A stretch of 64,000 bases of DNA from Streptomyces flaveolus (GCF_000716535.1 NZ_JNWV01000034.1:1-64000), one strand, 5' to 3'. Shown: positions 6,298 through 16,391, numbered from the stretch's first letter. Notes: a model not told the origin generated them from the sequence alone. Numbers and translations are program-made.

Positions 6298-9042
6298 ATG
6301 GCGTCGCAATCAGACACCGCTCGGTCAGCGTCTCACGGACTGGACTTCGGGCTCAACGAATGGGTCGTGGACGAGCAGCGCCGGCGTTACCTCCACGACC
6401 CCGGCTCGGTCGACAAGACGTGGAGGGACTTCTTCGCCACCCTGGTGTCCCCGGCCGCCGCGGCCTCCCTGACCGCCTCGGCCCAACAGCACAAGGACAC
6501 CGACGAGGCGGCGCTCAAGGCGGTACGGGTCGCGGCGCTCATCCACGCGTATCGCGTGCGCGGGCACCTGATGGCCGGAACGGACCCGCTCATGGCGCGG
6601 CCCGCCTCCGCACATCCGGAACTCGACATCGCCGCGTTCGGACTCGACGACGCGGACCGGGCGGAGGACTTCGCCGTGGACGGGTTCGCCGGGCGCGCCA
6701 CGATGACACTCGACGAAGTGCTCGGCGCGTTGCGGGAGTTCTACTGCCGCACCACCGGGTTCGAGTACATGCACATCCAGGACGCCCGGGAACGCCGCTG
6801 GCTCCAGCAGCGCGTCGAGGGGCCGCAGCGCCGCCCGGACCGTGCCGGACAGCTGCGGATCCTCTACCGGTTGGGGGCGGCAGAGGCCTTCGAGACGTTC
6901 CTGCAGACCAAGTACGTGGGCCAGAAGCGGTACTCGCTCGAAGGCGGCGAGTCGGCCATCGTGCTGCTCGACGCCCTGTTGCTCCGCGCCATCGAGGACG
7001 GTGTCCAAGAAGCCGTCATCGGGATGGCGCACCGCGGCCGGCTCAACGTCCTGGCCAACATCATCGGCAAGTCGTACGGCCAGATATTCGACGAGTTCGA
7101 GGACGCGGTGGACATCCGGTCGGTCCAGGGCTCGGGGGACGTGAAATACCACCTCGGCGCGGAGGGCACCTACCGTGCCCTGGACGGCGGCACCATCGCC
7201 GTCTCGGTCGTGGCGAACCCCTCGCACCTGGAGATCGTGGGGCCGGTGGCCCAGGGCGTGGTGCGCGCCAAGCAGGACCGGGCCGGGGACCAGGGCGAGC
7301 CCTTCCCCGTACTGCCGGTCGTCCTCCACGGTGACGCGGCCTTCGCCGGCCAGGGCGTGGTCGCCGAGACCCTGAACATGTCGCAGCTGCCGGGCTACCG
7401 CACGGGCGGAACGGTCCACGTGGTCGTCAACAACCAGGTCGGCTTCACCACCCTGCCCGGCAACGGCCGTTCGAGCACGTACGCCACCGATGTGGCACGG
7501 ATGGTGGAGGCCCCGATCTTCCACGTCAACGGCGACGACCCGGAAGCCGTCGACCGCGTCGCACGGATGGCCTTCGACTACCGCCGGACGTTCCACAAGG
7601 ACGTCGTGGTCGATCTGGTCTGCTACCGGCGCCACGGGCACAGCGAGGTCGACGACCCGTCCGTCACGCAGCCGATGATGTACGAACGCATCGACGCCAA
7701 GGCTTCGGCGCGCACGCTGTACGCCGAGGCCCTCATACGCCGCGGTGACATCGGCGAGCGGCAGGCGGACAACGCCCGCCGCAACTACCAGGATCACCTC
7801 GAACGGGCCTTCGCCGAGACCCGGGCGCTGCCCGCTCCCGCACCGGCCGGAGACCTTCCTTGCGCCGACGCCGGACAGGCGGCCACCCAGCGGACGGCGA
7901 CCGCGATCGACGAGGCGACAGCCCGTCGGGTCATCGCATCGCAGACCGACCTGCCGCAGGGCTTCACCGTGCACCCGCGTGTCCTGCCGCAGCTCCACCG
8001 GCGTACGGCGACGCTCGACACCGGCACCGTCGACTGGGCCACCGCGGAGACACTGGCGATCGGTTCGCTGCTGCTGGAGGGCGTCCCGGTACGGCTGGCC
8101 GGACAGGACTCCCGGCGCGGCACCTTCGGCCAGCGCCACGCCGTACTGACCGACCGGCGCACCGGCGCGGAGCACACGCCGCTGAACTCCCTCAGCCCGC
8201 GGGCCGCGAGCTTCGCACCGTACGACTCGATGCTGTCCGAACTGGCGGCGCTGGCCTTCGAGTACGGCTATGCGCAGGCCCGTCCCGAAGCCCTGGTGCT
8301 GTGGGAGGCCCAGTTCGGTGACTTCGCCAACGGCGCGCAGACGGTCGTCGACGAGTACATCGCCTCGTCCGAGCAGAAGTGGGGCCAGCGCTCCGCAGTG
8401 ACCATGCTGCTGCCCCACGGCCTGGAGGGCCAGGGCCCCGACCACTCCTCCGCCCGGATCGAGCGCTTCCTGCAGCTGTGCGCGCAGGACAACATGACCG
8501 TGGCCATGCCCTCCCTGCCGGGCAACTACTTCCATCTGCTCAGGCAGCAGGCGCTGGACGGCCGAAGGCCGCTGGTGGTCTTCACCCCGAAGTCGATGCT
8601 GCGGTCGAAGGCGGCCACCTCCGCCCTGGCCGATTTCACCCAGGGCGGCTTCCGCCCGGTCCTGCCGGACGGCACGACGGACCCGGCCCGGGTCACGCGC
8701 GTGCTGCTGTGCTCGGGCAAGGTCTTCCACGACCTCGACGCCCACCGGCACGCCGCGGGCACGACCGACACGGCGATCGTCCGCGTGGAGCGCCTCTACC
8801 CGTTCCCCGACGAGGAACTCGCGGCGGAACTCGCCCGCTTCCCCGCGGCCGCGGACGTGCGGTGGGTGCAGGAGGAGCCGGAGAACCAGGGTGCGTGGTC
8901 GTTCGTCGCGCCGCGTCTGCACCGGCTGACCCGGCGCGGTGTGGAGTGCGTGAGCCGGCCCGAGGCGCCCGCGCCCGCGGTCGGCTCGGCCCGCCGACAC
9001 GGCGTGGAGCAGAAGGCTCTCGTGACATCGGCCTTCCAGTGA
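6298..9042 (+). CDS. sucA: Stand-alone 2-oxoglutarate dehydrogenase E1 (thiamine diphosphate enzyme)
   Basis: A 914-residue SucA-type E1 that decarboxylates 2-oxoglutarate on thiamine diphosphate. The N-terminus (FGLNEWVVDEQRRRYLHDP) is followed by GMAHRGRLNVL, GSGDVKYHLG, NPSHLE, HGDAAFAGQG...NNQVGFTT (the diphosphate/Mg site) and CYRRHGHSEVDDPS. The C-terminal half includes LLPHGLEGQGPDHSSARIERFLQLCAQDNM. The main actinobacterial enzyme (Kgd/OdhA, about 1,230-1,270 residues) carries a fused E2-like acyltransferase domain; this one lacks it, so it is a paralogue or an enzyme with a different partner. No E2 or E3 gene is in the window. It lies 81 bases before dxs, probably in one operon. Confidence 0.93.
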   Translation: MASQSDTARSASHGLDFGLNEWVVDEQRRRYLHDPGSVDKTWRDFFATLVSPAAAASLTASAQQHKDTDEAALKAVRVAALIHAYRVRGHLMAGTDPLMARPASAHPELDIAAFGLDDADRAEDFAVDGFAGRATMTLDEVLGALREFYCRTTGFEYMHIQDARERRWLQQRVEGPQRRPDRAGQLRILYRLGAAEAFETFLQTKYVGQKRYSLEGGESAIVLLDALLLRAIEDGVQEAVIGMAHRGRLNVLANIIGKSYGQIFDEFEDAVDIRSVQGSGDVKYHLGAEGTYRALDGGTIAVSVVANPSHLEIVGPVAQGVVRAKQDRAGDQGEPFPVLPVVLHGDAAFAGQGVVAETLNMSQLPGYRTGGTVHVVVNNQVGFTTLPGNGRSSTYATDVARMVEAPIFHVNGDDPEAVDRVARMAFDYRRTFHKDVVVDLVCYRRHGHSEVDDPSVTQPMMYERIDAKASARTLYAEALIRRGDIGERQADNARRNYQDHLERAFAETRALPAPAPAGDLPCADAGQAATQRTATAIDEATARRVIASQTDLPQGFTVHPRVLPQLHRRTATLDTGTVDWATAETLAIGSLLLEGVPVRLAGQDSRRGTFGQRHAVLTDRRTGAEHTPLNSLSPRAASFAPYDSMLSELAALAFEYGYAQARPEALVLWEAQFGDFANGAQTVVDEYIASSEQKWGQRSAVTMLLPHGLEGQGPDHSSARIERFLQLCAQDNMTVAMPSLPGNYFHLLRQQALDGRRPLVVFTPKSMLRSKAATSALADFTQGGFRPVLPDGTTDPARVTRVLLCSGKVFHDLDAHRHAAGTTDTAIVRVERLYPFPDEELAAELARFPAAADVRWVQEEPENQGAWSFVAPRLHRLTRRGVECVSRPEAPAPAVGSARRHGVEQKALVTSAFQ

Positions 9043-9123
9043 CCAGCGGCTCGCGCGGTGCGCATCGGCTGCCCACCGCGCGTATCCGTCGACACCACGG
9101 CAGCATCGAGGAGGAGCAGCGGC

Positions 9124-11088
9124 ATGAGCCTGCTGGCGCGCATCAACCAGCCCGCGGACCTGAGGGGTCTGAGCCGTCCGGAGCTGGTCCGGCTGGCCCG
9201 GGAGATCCGCGGCTTCCTGATCCGTCATGTCGCGGCCACGGGAGGCCATCTGGGGCCCAACCTCGGCGTGGTGGAACTGACCCTGGCGCTGCACCGGGTC
9301 TTCGACTCCCCGCGTGACCGGCTGCTGTGGGACGTCGGGCACCAGGCGTACGTCCACAAGATCGTGACGGGGCGGGCCGGTGAGTTCTCCGGCCTGCGGC
9401 AGCGTGGCGGGCTTTCCGGATACCCCAGCCGGGAGGAGTCCGCGCACGACCACATCGAGCACTCCCACGCATCGGTAGCCCTGTCGTACGCCGACGGCAT
9501 GGCCAAGGCCGCACAGCTCGCAGGAGAGTCGGACCGGCACATCGTCGCCGTCGTCGGCGACGGAGCACTCACCGGAGGGCTGGCCTGGGAGGCCCTCAAC
9601 AACATCGCGGCGGCACCGGACCGGCCGGTGGTGATCGTCGTCAACGACAACGGACGCTCGTACGCGCCGACCGTGGGCGGACTCGCCCGGCACCTGGCGG
9701 CCCTGCGTACCCACGCCGGCTACGAGCGTCTGGCCGGCTGGAGCAGACAGGCGCTTGACGGTGCCGGAGCGCCGGGCCGGGCGCTGCACCGCACCCTGCG
9801 CGCGACCAAGGAAGGCATCAAGGAGGGCCTGAAAGCGGGCCTCGCAGAGGGGCGCGCGGAGGCCGTGACGCCGCACTCGCTCTTCTGCGAGCTGGGACTG
9901 CACTACCTCGGGCCCGTCGACGGCCACGACATCACCGCCCTGGAAGCAGCCCTGGAACGGGCGAAGGCCCATGGCGCGCCGGTCGTCGTCCACTGCGTCA
10001 CGCGCAAGGGGCTCGGATACGCGCCGGCCGAGCAGAACGAGGAGGACCACCTGCACGGCATCGGCATCATCGACCCGCAGACCGGGCGGCCTCCGCGGCC
10101 CGGTGGTCTGACCTGGACGGCAGTGTTCGGCCGGGAGCTGGTGGAACTGGCCGACGCGCACCCGGACGTCGTCGCGATCACCGCGGCCATGCCCGGCTCG
10201 GTCGGTCTCGACGACTTCGCCGCACGCTACCCGGCACGGTTCTTCGACGTCGGGATCGCCGAGCAGCATGCGGTCGCCTCGGCCGCCGGGATGGCCATGG
10301 CGGGCCTGCATCCGGTGATCGCCCTGTACGGCACCTTCCTGAACCGCGCCCTCGACCAGGTGCTGATGGACCTCGCGCTGCACCGGCTCGGTGCGACCCT
10401 GGTCCTCGACCGGTCCGGAGTCACCGGTGACGACGGACCATCCCACAATGGGCTGTGGGATCTGGCGATGCTCCAGGCCGTCCCCGGTCTGCGCATCGCG
10501 GCTCCCCGCGATGCGCACGCGCTGCGGCGGCAGTTGCGGCAGGCGGTGTCGATCACTGATGCGCCGACGGTCCTGCGCTACCCGAGAGGCACGGTCGGCC
10601 CGGCCATCGCGGCGGTCGGCCGCGCCGGTGCGGTCGACGTCCTGCGCGAGGCCCCCGGCAGCGGCGGCGTCCTGCTGGTCGCTGTGGGAACGATGGCCTC
10701 GGTCGCTCTCGAAGCGGCGGAGCTGTGTGCCGAGCAAGGGGTGGCAATCACCGTGGTGGACCCACTGTGGGTCAAGCCGCTCCCCGACGAACTGCCCGCG
10801 CTCGCCGCCGAGCACGCCCTGGTCGTCACGGTCGAGGACGGTCTGCGCGCCGGAGGAGTGGGCACCGCGGTGGCCCAGGCCCTGCAGGAGGCCGGCGTCC
10901 ACACCCCGGTACGTGCCGTGGGCGTGGCGAACGGGTTTCCTCAGCACGCCACCCGGGCCGAGATCCTCGCGGAAGCGGGTCTGACCGCTCAGGCGATCGC
11001 GCACACCGTCGCCCAGAACCTGGCTCGCGCGGCCGTCACCCCGGGACCCACCGGTCCCCGCTCCCACCCCGCGCCCAAAAGGCAGTGA
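9124..11088 (+). CDS. dxs: 1-Deoxy-D-xylulose-5-phosphate synthase
   Basis: A 654-residue DXS condensing pyruvate and glyceraldehyde 3-phosphate, the first step of the MEP isoprenoid pathway. Visible residues: [10 protein letters not shown] (His for ThDP), [24 protein letters not shown] (Mg/ThDP motif), [10 protein letters not shown] with the catalytic Glu, [15 protein letters not shown] and LRYPRGT (phosphate-binding Arg). All key positions are intact. AGGAGGAGC precedes the ATG. Streptomyces often carry a second dxs for a specialised terpenoid; pairing with a 2-oxoglutarate dehydrogenase E1 is unusual. No other MEP gene or terpene synthase is nearby; an HpnB-like glycosyltransferase lies 26 kb away. 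Confidence 0.96.
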   Translation: MSLLARINQPADLRGLSRPELVRLAREIRGFLIRHVAATGGHLGPNLGVVELTLALHRVFDSPRDRLLWDVGHQAYVHKIVTGRAGEFSGLRQRGGLSGYPSREESAHDHIEHSHASVALSYADGMAKAAQLAGESDRHIVAVVGDGALTGGLAWEALNNIAAAPDRPVVIVVNDNGRSYAPTVGGLARHLAALRTHAGYERLAGWSRQALDGAGAPGRALHRTLRATKEGIKEGLKAGLAEGRAEAVTPHSLFCELGLHYLGPVDGHDITALEAALERAKAHGAPVVVHCVTRKGLGYAPAEQNEEDHLHGIGIIDPQTGRPPRPGGLTWTAVFGRELVELADAHPDVVAITAAMPGSVGLDDFAARYPARFFDVGIAEQHAVASAAGMAMAGLHPVIALYGTFLNRALDQVLMDLALHRLGATLVLDRSGVTGDDGPSHNGLWDLAMLQAVPGLRIAAPRDAHALRRQLRQAVSITDAPTVLRYPRGTVGPAIAAVGRAGAVDVLREAPGSGGVLLVAVGTMASVALEAAELCAEQGVAITVVDPLWVKPLPDELPALAAEHALVVTVEDGLRAGGVGTAVAQALQEAGVHTPVRAVGVANGFPQHATRAEILAEAGLTAQAIAHTVAQNLARAAVTPGPTGPRSHPAPKRQ

Positions 11089-11234
11089 ATGCGCGAGCGC
11101 GTGCCGGTCGACCGGGTCCTGCCGGAAGGTCCGCGCCGGCAAGGAGCACTGCTCAAGGAGTGGCCGCGGGAGGCCGCACTATCCGTTCTCGCCTCGATGG
11201 CCAACCTCAACGCGGGCGTGCTCGCGTCCGGACG

Positions 11235-11740
11235 ATGGGCACCGGCATCGTCTCCACGACCCTGTACGTCAACGACGCCGGCACCGACATACTGCGGTGG
11301 GCGGCCTTGGCCCGTTTCGCGGTACTGGTGCCCGCCTACGGCTGGCGGCTGCTGCGCCGGCGCGAGCGGTTCGTCGCGGATCTCCTCGGGCCGCGTGCCT
11401 TCGCGGTCGCCGGGGCGTTCCCGGCGTCCGGGACGCTGGGGTGGTGGTGCTGGACTACAGCATTCCGCTCGTGCTCATCGCCCCCCCTGAGGCGAGGCCC
11501 TCGCTCGACCAGGTGAACGGCACCTGGTTCCTTCGGTCGGTGCGACCGGAGTCGGTGGCGGTCGCGGCGGCATCGCTGGCCCGGGTGACCCCAGGAGACG
11601 TACTGGCTGTGCCGGCGGTGGTGTGCTGGGCCGTCGGCCTGGTGCGGTAGCTGCTGACCGTCGCACTGGTCCTGGCCCGGCTGCTGGACCGCCCGGTGCA
11701 GCCGGAAGGCCTCATGAGTCCGTGGCACCCGGGGCGCTGC
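11235..11740 (+). pseudogene. Remnant of a TDT-family transporter
   Basis: Pieces of a tellurite-resistance/dicarboxylate (TDT) transporter lie in two frames. The first starts MGTGIVSTTLYVNDA, the family's first-helix signature, and continues LRRRERFVADLLGPRAFAV. The next frame gives LDYSIPLVLIAPPEARPSLDQVNGTWF and SVAVAAASLARV, another family hallmark. An in-frame TAG at 11648 then precedes LLTVALVLARLLDRP. At least one frameshift, one stop and internal deletions are needed to explain it. An intact TDT gene lies just downstream on the other strand. A short open frame at 11089-11234, directly after dxs, may be its damaged N-terminus. Confidence 0.6.
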
Positions 11741-11766
11741 CCTAGGCACGTGTTGCGGTGCGGCAC

Positions 11767-11800
11767 GAACCCGGCTGCCCGTCGGCGGGCGGCCGGGTTC
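11767..11800. terminator. Strong hairpin downstream of the TDT transporter gene
   Basis: Arms GAACCCGGCTGCCC and GGGCGGCCGGGTTC pair over 14 positions (one G-T wobble) around a six-base loop. It lies about 40 bases past the end of the minus-strand transporter gene, which fits a factor-independent stop without a clear T-tract, as is common in Streptomyces. Confidence 0.6.
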
Positions 11801-11840
11801 GCGCTGCGTCCGTGTCATGCGGAGCGGTGCACGGGACCTG

Positions 11841-12986
11841 TCAGCGGCGGGCGCGCTCACGCTGCCGGACGGTGTGGCGCAGGGAGTGCCAGGCGACCAC
11901 CGCCCAGGCTGCGACGAGCAGGGCGTACAGGACGACAGCGATCCAGACGAACAGCTGCGAGCCGGTGCGGGCGGCGAGCGCGCTGGTGCCGGTGACGCAG
12001 GCACCGAGGGGGAAGATGAAGGACCACCAGGTGGGCGCGAAGGGCAGCCCCCTGCGGATCTCCCGTACGGTCAGCGCGGTGGCCAGCACCAGCCACAGCA
12101 GGGCGAAACCCCAGATCCCGAGCCCACCCAGGAGCGCTACGACCGCACTCCCGCGGGCGTACGGGTGGGGCAGCGCGCTCGGCGCCGCCGTGGCCAGCGT
12201 CCCCAGCGCCGTCACCGCCTGATCCAGCGCCCCCACACCGATCCACACCGTGGGCACCACCGCACCGGCGGGCGCCTCATGGTGCACCAGGCGGCTGTAG
12301 ACCATGGCCAGCACCAGTAGGACCGCGATCAGGCCGAGACCGAGCATCGAGTAGCAGCACAGCAGCAGGGCCAGCCGGACCTGTCCGGCCGGCGCCCGCG
12401 GGACGAGCAGCGCGCCCGTCGCGGCGGAAACCATCGGCGGCACCACGGGCAGCAGCCAGCCGCCGAACGCCGCGTCCGGCGTGAACCGGTGCCGCGTGAC
12501 CATCAGATACGGAACCGTGCAGGCGGTGGCAAGACCCAGCACCGTCCCGGCCGACCACAGCACCCAGTCCACAGCCACCGCCGCACCGTCCCCGATCAGC
12601 CGCCGGCCGAGCAGCAGCGTCCCTGCCCCGACGGTGAGCAGCGCCATCGGCGGCGCCCCGAAGAACTGGGCCAGTACCGGATCACCGGCATGCGCCCGCA
12701 CCGCCCGCTGCCCGGTATAGCTGCCGGCGAGCACGATCAACAGCAGCGCGGTCCCCGCCCAGACCACCGTCGCGGCCTCGCCGAGCCCGGGGAAACCGCG
12801 CGGCAGGGTGGCAGCCGCGACGGCGACGATCCCGCTGCCCATTACGGCTGCGAACCAGCCGGGACCGAGTCGGCCCCGCTCCCGGCCGGTCGCCTCGTAT
12901 GGCTGTTCACAGACACGCACGGCCGACCTCAGGGCCGGGTCGACCTGCGAGGGGGCCGCTGGGCTGGTATTGGGGTGGGGTGTCAC
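11841..12986 (-). CDS. TDT-family transporter (C4-dicarboxylate/tellurite-resistance type)
   Basis: A 381-residue membrane protein with about ten hydrophobic helices. The first helix begins PGWFAAVMGSGIVAVAAATLP, the TDT signature; later segments include PMVSAATGALLVP and FAPTWWSFIFPLGACVTGTSALA, also typical. Relatives export sulfite, malate or tellurite-linked substrates, and the substrate here cannot be assigned. The GTG at 12986 follows a poor ribosome site, so the true start could lie a few codons downstream. About 40 residues precede the first helix. It converges with the dead TDT copy. Confidence 0.85.
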   Translation of the reverse strand: MTPHPNTSPAAPSQVDPALRSAVRVCEQPYEATGRERGRLGPGWFAAVMGSGIVAVAAATLPRGFPGLGEAATVVWAGTALLLIVLAGSYTGQRAVRAHAGDPVLAQFFGAPPMALLTVGAGTLLLGRRLIGDGAAVAVDWVLWSAGTVLGLATACTVPYLMVTRHRFTPDAAFGGWLLPVVPPMVSAATGALLVPRAPAGQVRLALLLCCYSMLGLGLIAVLLVLAMVYSRLVHHEAPAGAVVPTVWIGVGALDQAVTALGTLATAAPSALPHPYARGSAVVALLGGLGIWGFALLWLVLATALTVREIRRGLPFAPTWWSFIFPLGACVTGTSALAARTGSQLFVWIAVVLYALLVAAWAVVAWHSLRHTVRQRERARR

Positions 12987-13317
12987 GGCGCGGAGATGCC
13001 TTCTCTTCTCGTGTCGGATGCGTCACCGCCCACGATCAGCGACGGTGACCGGCCGACCCGCCGGACCGCACCCGGCAGCTGACGGGACGCGGCCGAGACC
13101 GTCGGCCCGTTGGCACCCTCGACGTTATGGCGAAGCACGGCTCCCGCCACAGAACAGCACGCGCCATGACGCCCTCACACCAGGACGTCGAGCACCGAGC
13201 AGGCCCGTCGCCGCGTCCCGGCCGGATGCCCCGATGTCCTTGTCCGAACGTGTTGTGGCCGCATATGCGGCCATGACCAGACGGACGACTGCTGAAAGCC
13301 GGTGAGGCGACCACGCA

Positions 13318-13689
13318 CTGGCACTTCGCCGACCAGCTCGCTCTGCGGCACCCGCAGGTGACCGTAGAGACGGTGGCCGCGCCCCCGTCCGTGGGTGCCT
13401 CCCATACATGGAGCGCCAGTACTTCCTGGTCGGCGACCGACAACCGCCGCCAGGCGGCTACCACGTCCATCCGCTCCTCGGTCCGGGTCAAACCGTCGTG
13501 GCTGTCATCGCCGCCGTTCTCCATGACGCGCACCGCGGCAGCCGTCCCGCGCTACTGCCCGCGACGGGCGTTGAGCATCGTGTTCCGCGCGGTGCCGAAG
13601 AGCCGCGGACGTCGGTCCTCCGGCAGATCGCCGCGACGACGCCACGCGGCGAGGAACGTCTCACCGACGAGGTAGCAGGGGCCGTACCG
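13318..13689 (-). pseudogene. Remnant of an ECF sigma factor (in-frame amber stop)
   Basis: On the minus strand, region 2-like sequence reads YLVGETFLAAWRRRGDLPEDRRPRLFGTARN, close to the usual LVAETFLVAWRRLDDLP. After MLNARRGQ a TAG stop at 13554-13552 interrupts the frame, which then continues without shift into region 4-like sequence (VVAAWRRLSVADQEVLALHVWE and, further on, CGCRRASWSAKCQ). The N-terminal part of region 2 and much of region 4 are scrambled. The flanks 12987-13317 and 13690-13990 show nothing else that can be supported. Confidence 0.55.
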
Positions 13690-13990
13690 ACCCTGATCCG
13701 ACGTCAGCCGTGAGATCCCGACACACATGCACCCGCACCAAGCCGCAGGGGCGAACCGGTCAAACACCTGGTCCCCTCCCTGGCCGAGCATCCGGTGTCG
13801 GCGACCAGGCACATGGGAGCCCCGCCGTCGGCCTCGCGGTCCTTCCCGCAACGGCGTGGCGGGTCAGGCTCGAAGGTCCGTATCCGAGCGCCTCACGGCA
13901 GCTTCTCGGGCCATGGCTCGGCGCAGGGGGAGCGCTGGGACGGTGGGGCGCCGGATCCGGTGTCCCGGAAGCTCGACAGGAGGCAGCACC

Positions 13991-14716
13991 TTGACAGAGA
14001 ACCGGGCGGTCCCGGTCGCGACCGAGGCCGATCACGAGCAGTTGGCGTTCGATGCGCCGGGGGCGGCATCGGCAGGGCGACTCGCCTTGCCCGAGCACTT
14101 CTTCGACCGGCCCGCCCTCGAGGTGGCTCCCGAACTCCTGGGTGCTCTCGTGGTCTCGCGCTCGCAGCGCGGCGTGACGGCGGTGCGTATCACCGAGGTG
14201 GAGGCATACGAGGGGCCGGACGATCCGGCCTCGCACGCGTTCCGGGGCCCGAACCGGACCAATCGAGCGGAGTTCGGGGCCCCGGGGACCTTCTATGTGT
14301 ACCGGACGCACGCGGTGCACCGGTGCCTGAACGCCGTCTGCGGGCCGGGGCGGCGTCCCGCTTCGGTGCTGCTGCGGGCCGGCACCGTCGTGGAGGGAGC
14401 AGACGCGGCGCAAGAACGCCGGGGGCCAGGGGTGCGGCCGCGCGACCTGGCGCGTGGCCCGGCCAACCTCGCACGGGCGTTGGGCATCGCCGATCTGCGT
14501 CATGACGGACAGTCAGCATGCGATGTTGCGGCGGAGTTGTTCCTCGCGGAGCCCTCTGGGGGTGTCGCGTCCGCGCGGGTCGGTCGAGGGCCGCGGACGG
14601 GAGTGGGCGGCCCTGCTGCTTCATACCCCTGGCGCTTCTGGATGCTGGGCGAGTCGAGCGTCAGCCCCTATCGGGCCCACCCGGGGTCCCGCCGGCGGAC
14701 GAGGGCGAGGGGCTGA
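13991..14716 (+). CDS. DNA-3-methyladenine glycosylase (AAG/Mpg family)
   Basis: A 241-residue alkyladenine glycosylase that excises alkylated purines in base-excision repair. The start is TTG at 13991, with GGAGG seven bases before it. The catalytic region RITEVEAYEGPDDPASHAFRG is intact, including the Glu of EVEAY. Later come ASVLLRAG, RGPANLARALGI and PWRFW...SPYR. One segment is abnormal: where the family has a YGMH-type stretch this protein reads YVYRTHAVHRCLNAVCG. It might be a weakened or drifting enzyme in an area full of pseudogenes. It is probably transcribed alone. Confidence 0.82.
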   Translation: MTENRAVPVATEADHEQLAFDAPGAASAGRLALPEHFFDRPALEVAPELLGALVVSRSQRGVTAVRITEVEAYEGPDDPASHAFRGPNRTNRAEFGAPGTFYVYRTHAVHRCLNAVCGPGRRPASVLLRAGTVVEGADAAQERRGPGVRPRDLARGPANLARALGIADLRHDGQSACDVAAELFLAEPSGGVASARVGRGPRTGVGGPAASYPWRFWMLGESSVSPYRAHPGSRRRTRARG

Positions 14717-14930
14717 CCCCTCCGCCCTCCTGGGACACCTCGGGTGCCAAGGCGCGCAACGACGACCGAAAGTGCGCCTTCGCCGTCCTTATCCGCGGCC
14801 ACGCACACCCGCCGCCTGCGAGTTGAACACCTCGGAAAATGTCCGTGCGCCGGGACCGCTTGCGACTTCGCCTCCCAAGACGGCGTCTGGGGGCACGTCG
14901 GCGGCCCGGCCGAACAGAAAGCGATCAGTG

Positions 14931-16391
14931 ATGACTGGGACCAGTCCCACTCCCGAACCGGATCCGCGCCGGTGGCGCGCGCTCGGGATCATCTGCCTGG
15001 TGCAGGTGATGCTGCTTCTCGATGTGACCGTGGTCAATGTCGCACTGCCCCCCATCCAGCACGATCTCGGATTCACGACCACGGGCCTGGCATGGGTCGT
15101 CAACGGCTACACCGTCACCTACGGTGGGCTGCTGATGCTCGGCGGGCGCCTGGGTGATCTGCTCGGCCGCAGACGCCTCTTCCTGACCGGCTTGGCGATT
15201 TTCGCGCCGTCGTCGGCGAGCGCCGGAGTGGCCCAGCAAGCCGGTGTACTGATCGCCAGCCGCTTCGTACAGGGCGTCGGTGCGGCACTCGTCAGCCCGG
15301 CGGCCCTGTCCCTGGTGACGCTGCTGTTCACACAGCGGCAGGAAAGGGCACGGGCCATGGCGATCTGGAGCGGCCTGGCCGGAGTTGGTGTGGTCCTGGG
15401 CGTCGTCCTCTCGGGCGTCCTGACCACCATCGCCTCCTGGCGTTGGATATTCTTCATCAATCTGCCCATCGCCGCGTTCGCGTTCTTCGCCACCTTCAAG
15501 CTCGTCTCCGAGAGCCGGGCCACCAACCGCGGTCGGCCCGACGTCCTCGGTGCGATGACGGTCACCCTCGGTCTGCTCCTGATCGTGTTCGGCCTCCTGG
15601 AGAAGGCCGGCCACGCATGGTTCTCGTTCCCCGTGCTGGGCTGCGTCGGAATCGGTGTGCTCTGCCTGATCGCTTTCGTGTTGGTGGAGACCCACGTGGC
15701 CCAGCCCCTGGTGCCCCTCGCATTCCTGCGCTCACGTAACCGGAGCATCGCCAACATCGTTCGCATCTGCTACTACGTCGGCTTCGCCACCCTCTTCTTC
15801 TCGCTGAGCCTGTACGTCCAGCGCATACTGCACTTTTCCGCGCTGGCGACCGGATTCGCCTTTGTACCGTTCGGGTTGGTCATTCTCTTCAGCGCCACCG
15901 TGCTGGCACCACGCCTCCTTCCCCCGTTCGGTCTGCGAGCCCTGAACGGAGGAGGGCTCGCGGTCACCACCGTCGGCTACCTCCTCCTTGCCGGACTGAG
16001 CAGCCACGGCACCTATGCGGTCGACGTACTGCCCGGACTCATCCTCGTGCCGCTCGGCGGCGGCCTCGTCCTCGTCGGATCCACTGTCGCCGGAGTGGAC
16101 GGCGCCACCGGTGAGGACGCGGGCATCGCCACCAGCATGAACAACGCGTCCATGCAGATCGGCAGCGCCATCGGTCTGGCTGCCCTGGTCTCACTGGGCA
16201 CCGGCCACGCCGCCGTGCTGCAGCGTGCGGGCGCCGACCCGTCGACCGCTGCCGTGCACGGATACGCCTTCAGCTTCACCATCGCCGCCGGCCTGACGGC
16301 CTTCGGCGCGTTCCTCGGCTTCGCCGGAATCCACCCGACGCCGACCGAGACTCCGACGGCGAGGACCGACGCCAGACAGCGCGCGGTCTGA
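14931..16391 (+). CDS. DHA2-family MFS transporter (14-helix drug exporter)
   Basis: A 486-residue major-facilitator exporter using the proton gradient. Motifs: QVMLLLDVTVVNVALPPIQHDLG (motif D1), GGRLGDLLGRRR (motif A), RFVQGVGAALVSPAALSLV (motif B) and ASWRWIFFINLPIA, which marks DHA2 members related to quaternary-ammonium and antibiotic exporters. The ATG at 14931 follows GATCAGTG and lacks a strong ribosome site. No regulator is adjacent, and the DUF6884 gene follows after 62 bases. The substrate is unknown. Confidence 0.92.
   Translation: MTGTSPTPEPDPRRWRALGIICLVQVMLLLDVTVVNVALPPIQHDLGFTTTGLAWVVNGYTVTYGGLLMLGGRLGDLLGRRRLFLTGLAIFAPSSASAGVAQQAGVLIASRFVQGVGAALVSPAALSLVTLLFTQRQERARAMAIWSGLAGVGVVLGVVLSGVLTTIASWRWIFFINLPIAAFAFFATFKLVSESRATNRGRPDVLGAMTVTLGLLLIVFGLLEKAGHAWFSFPVLGCVGIGVLCLIAFVLVETHVAQPLVPLAFLRSRNRSIANIVRICYYVGFATLFFSLSLYVQRILHFSALATGFAFVPFGLVILFSATVLAPRLLPPFGLRALNGGGLAVTTVGYLLLAGLSSHGTYAVDVLPGLILVPLGGGLVLVGSTVAGVDGATGEDAGIATSMNNASMQIGSAIGLAALVSLGTGHAAVLQRAGADPSTAAVHGYAFSFTIAAGLTAFGAFLGFAGIHPTPTETPTARTDARQRAV

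Noticed and set aside
6325..11142. Open frame of 1,605 codons on the minus strand opposite the E1 and dxs genes
   Set aside because: It is antisense to two proteins with intact catalytic motifs, and its composition (His, Gly, Arg, Val-rich, no domains) is what GC-rich third positions produce on the opposite strand.
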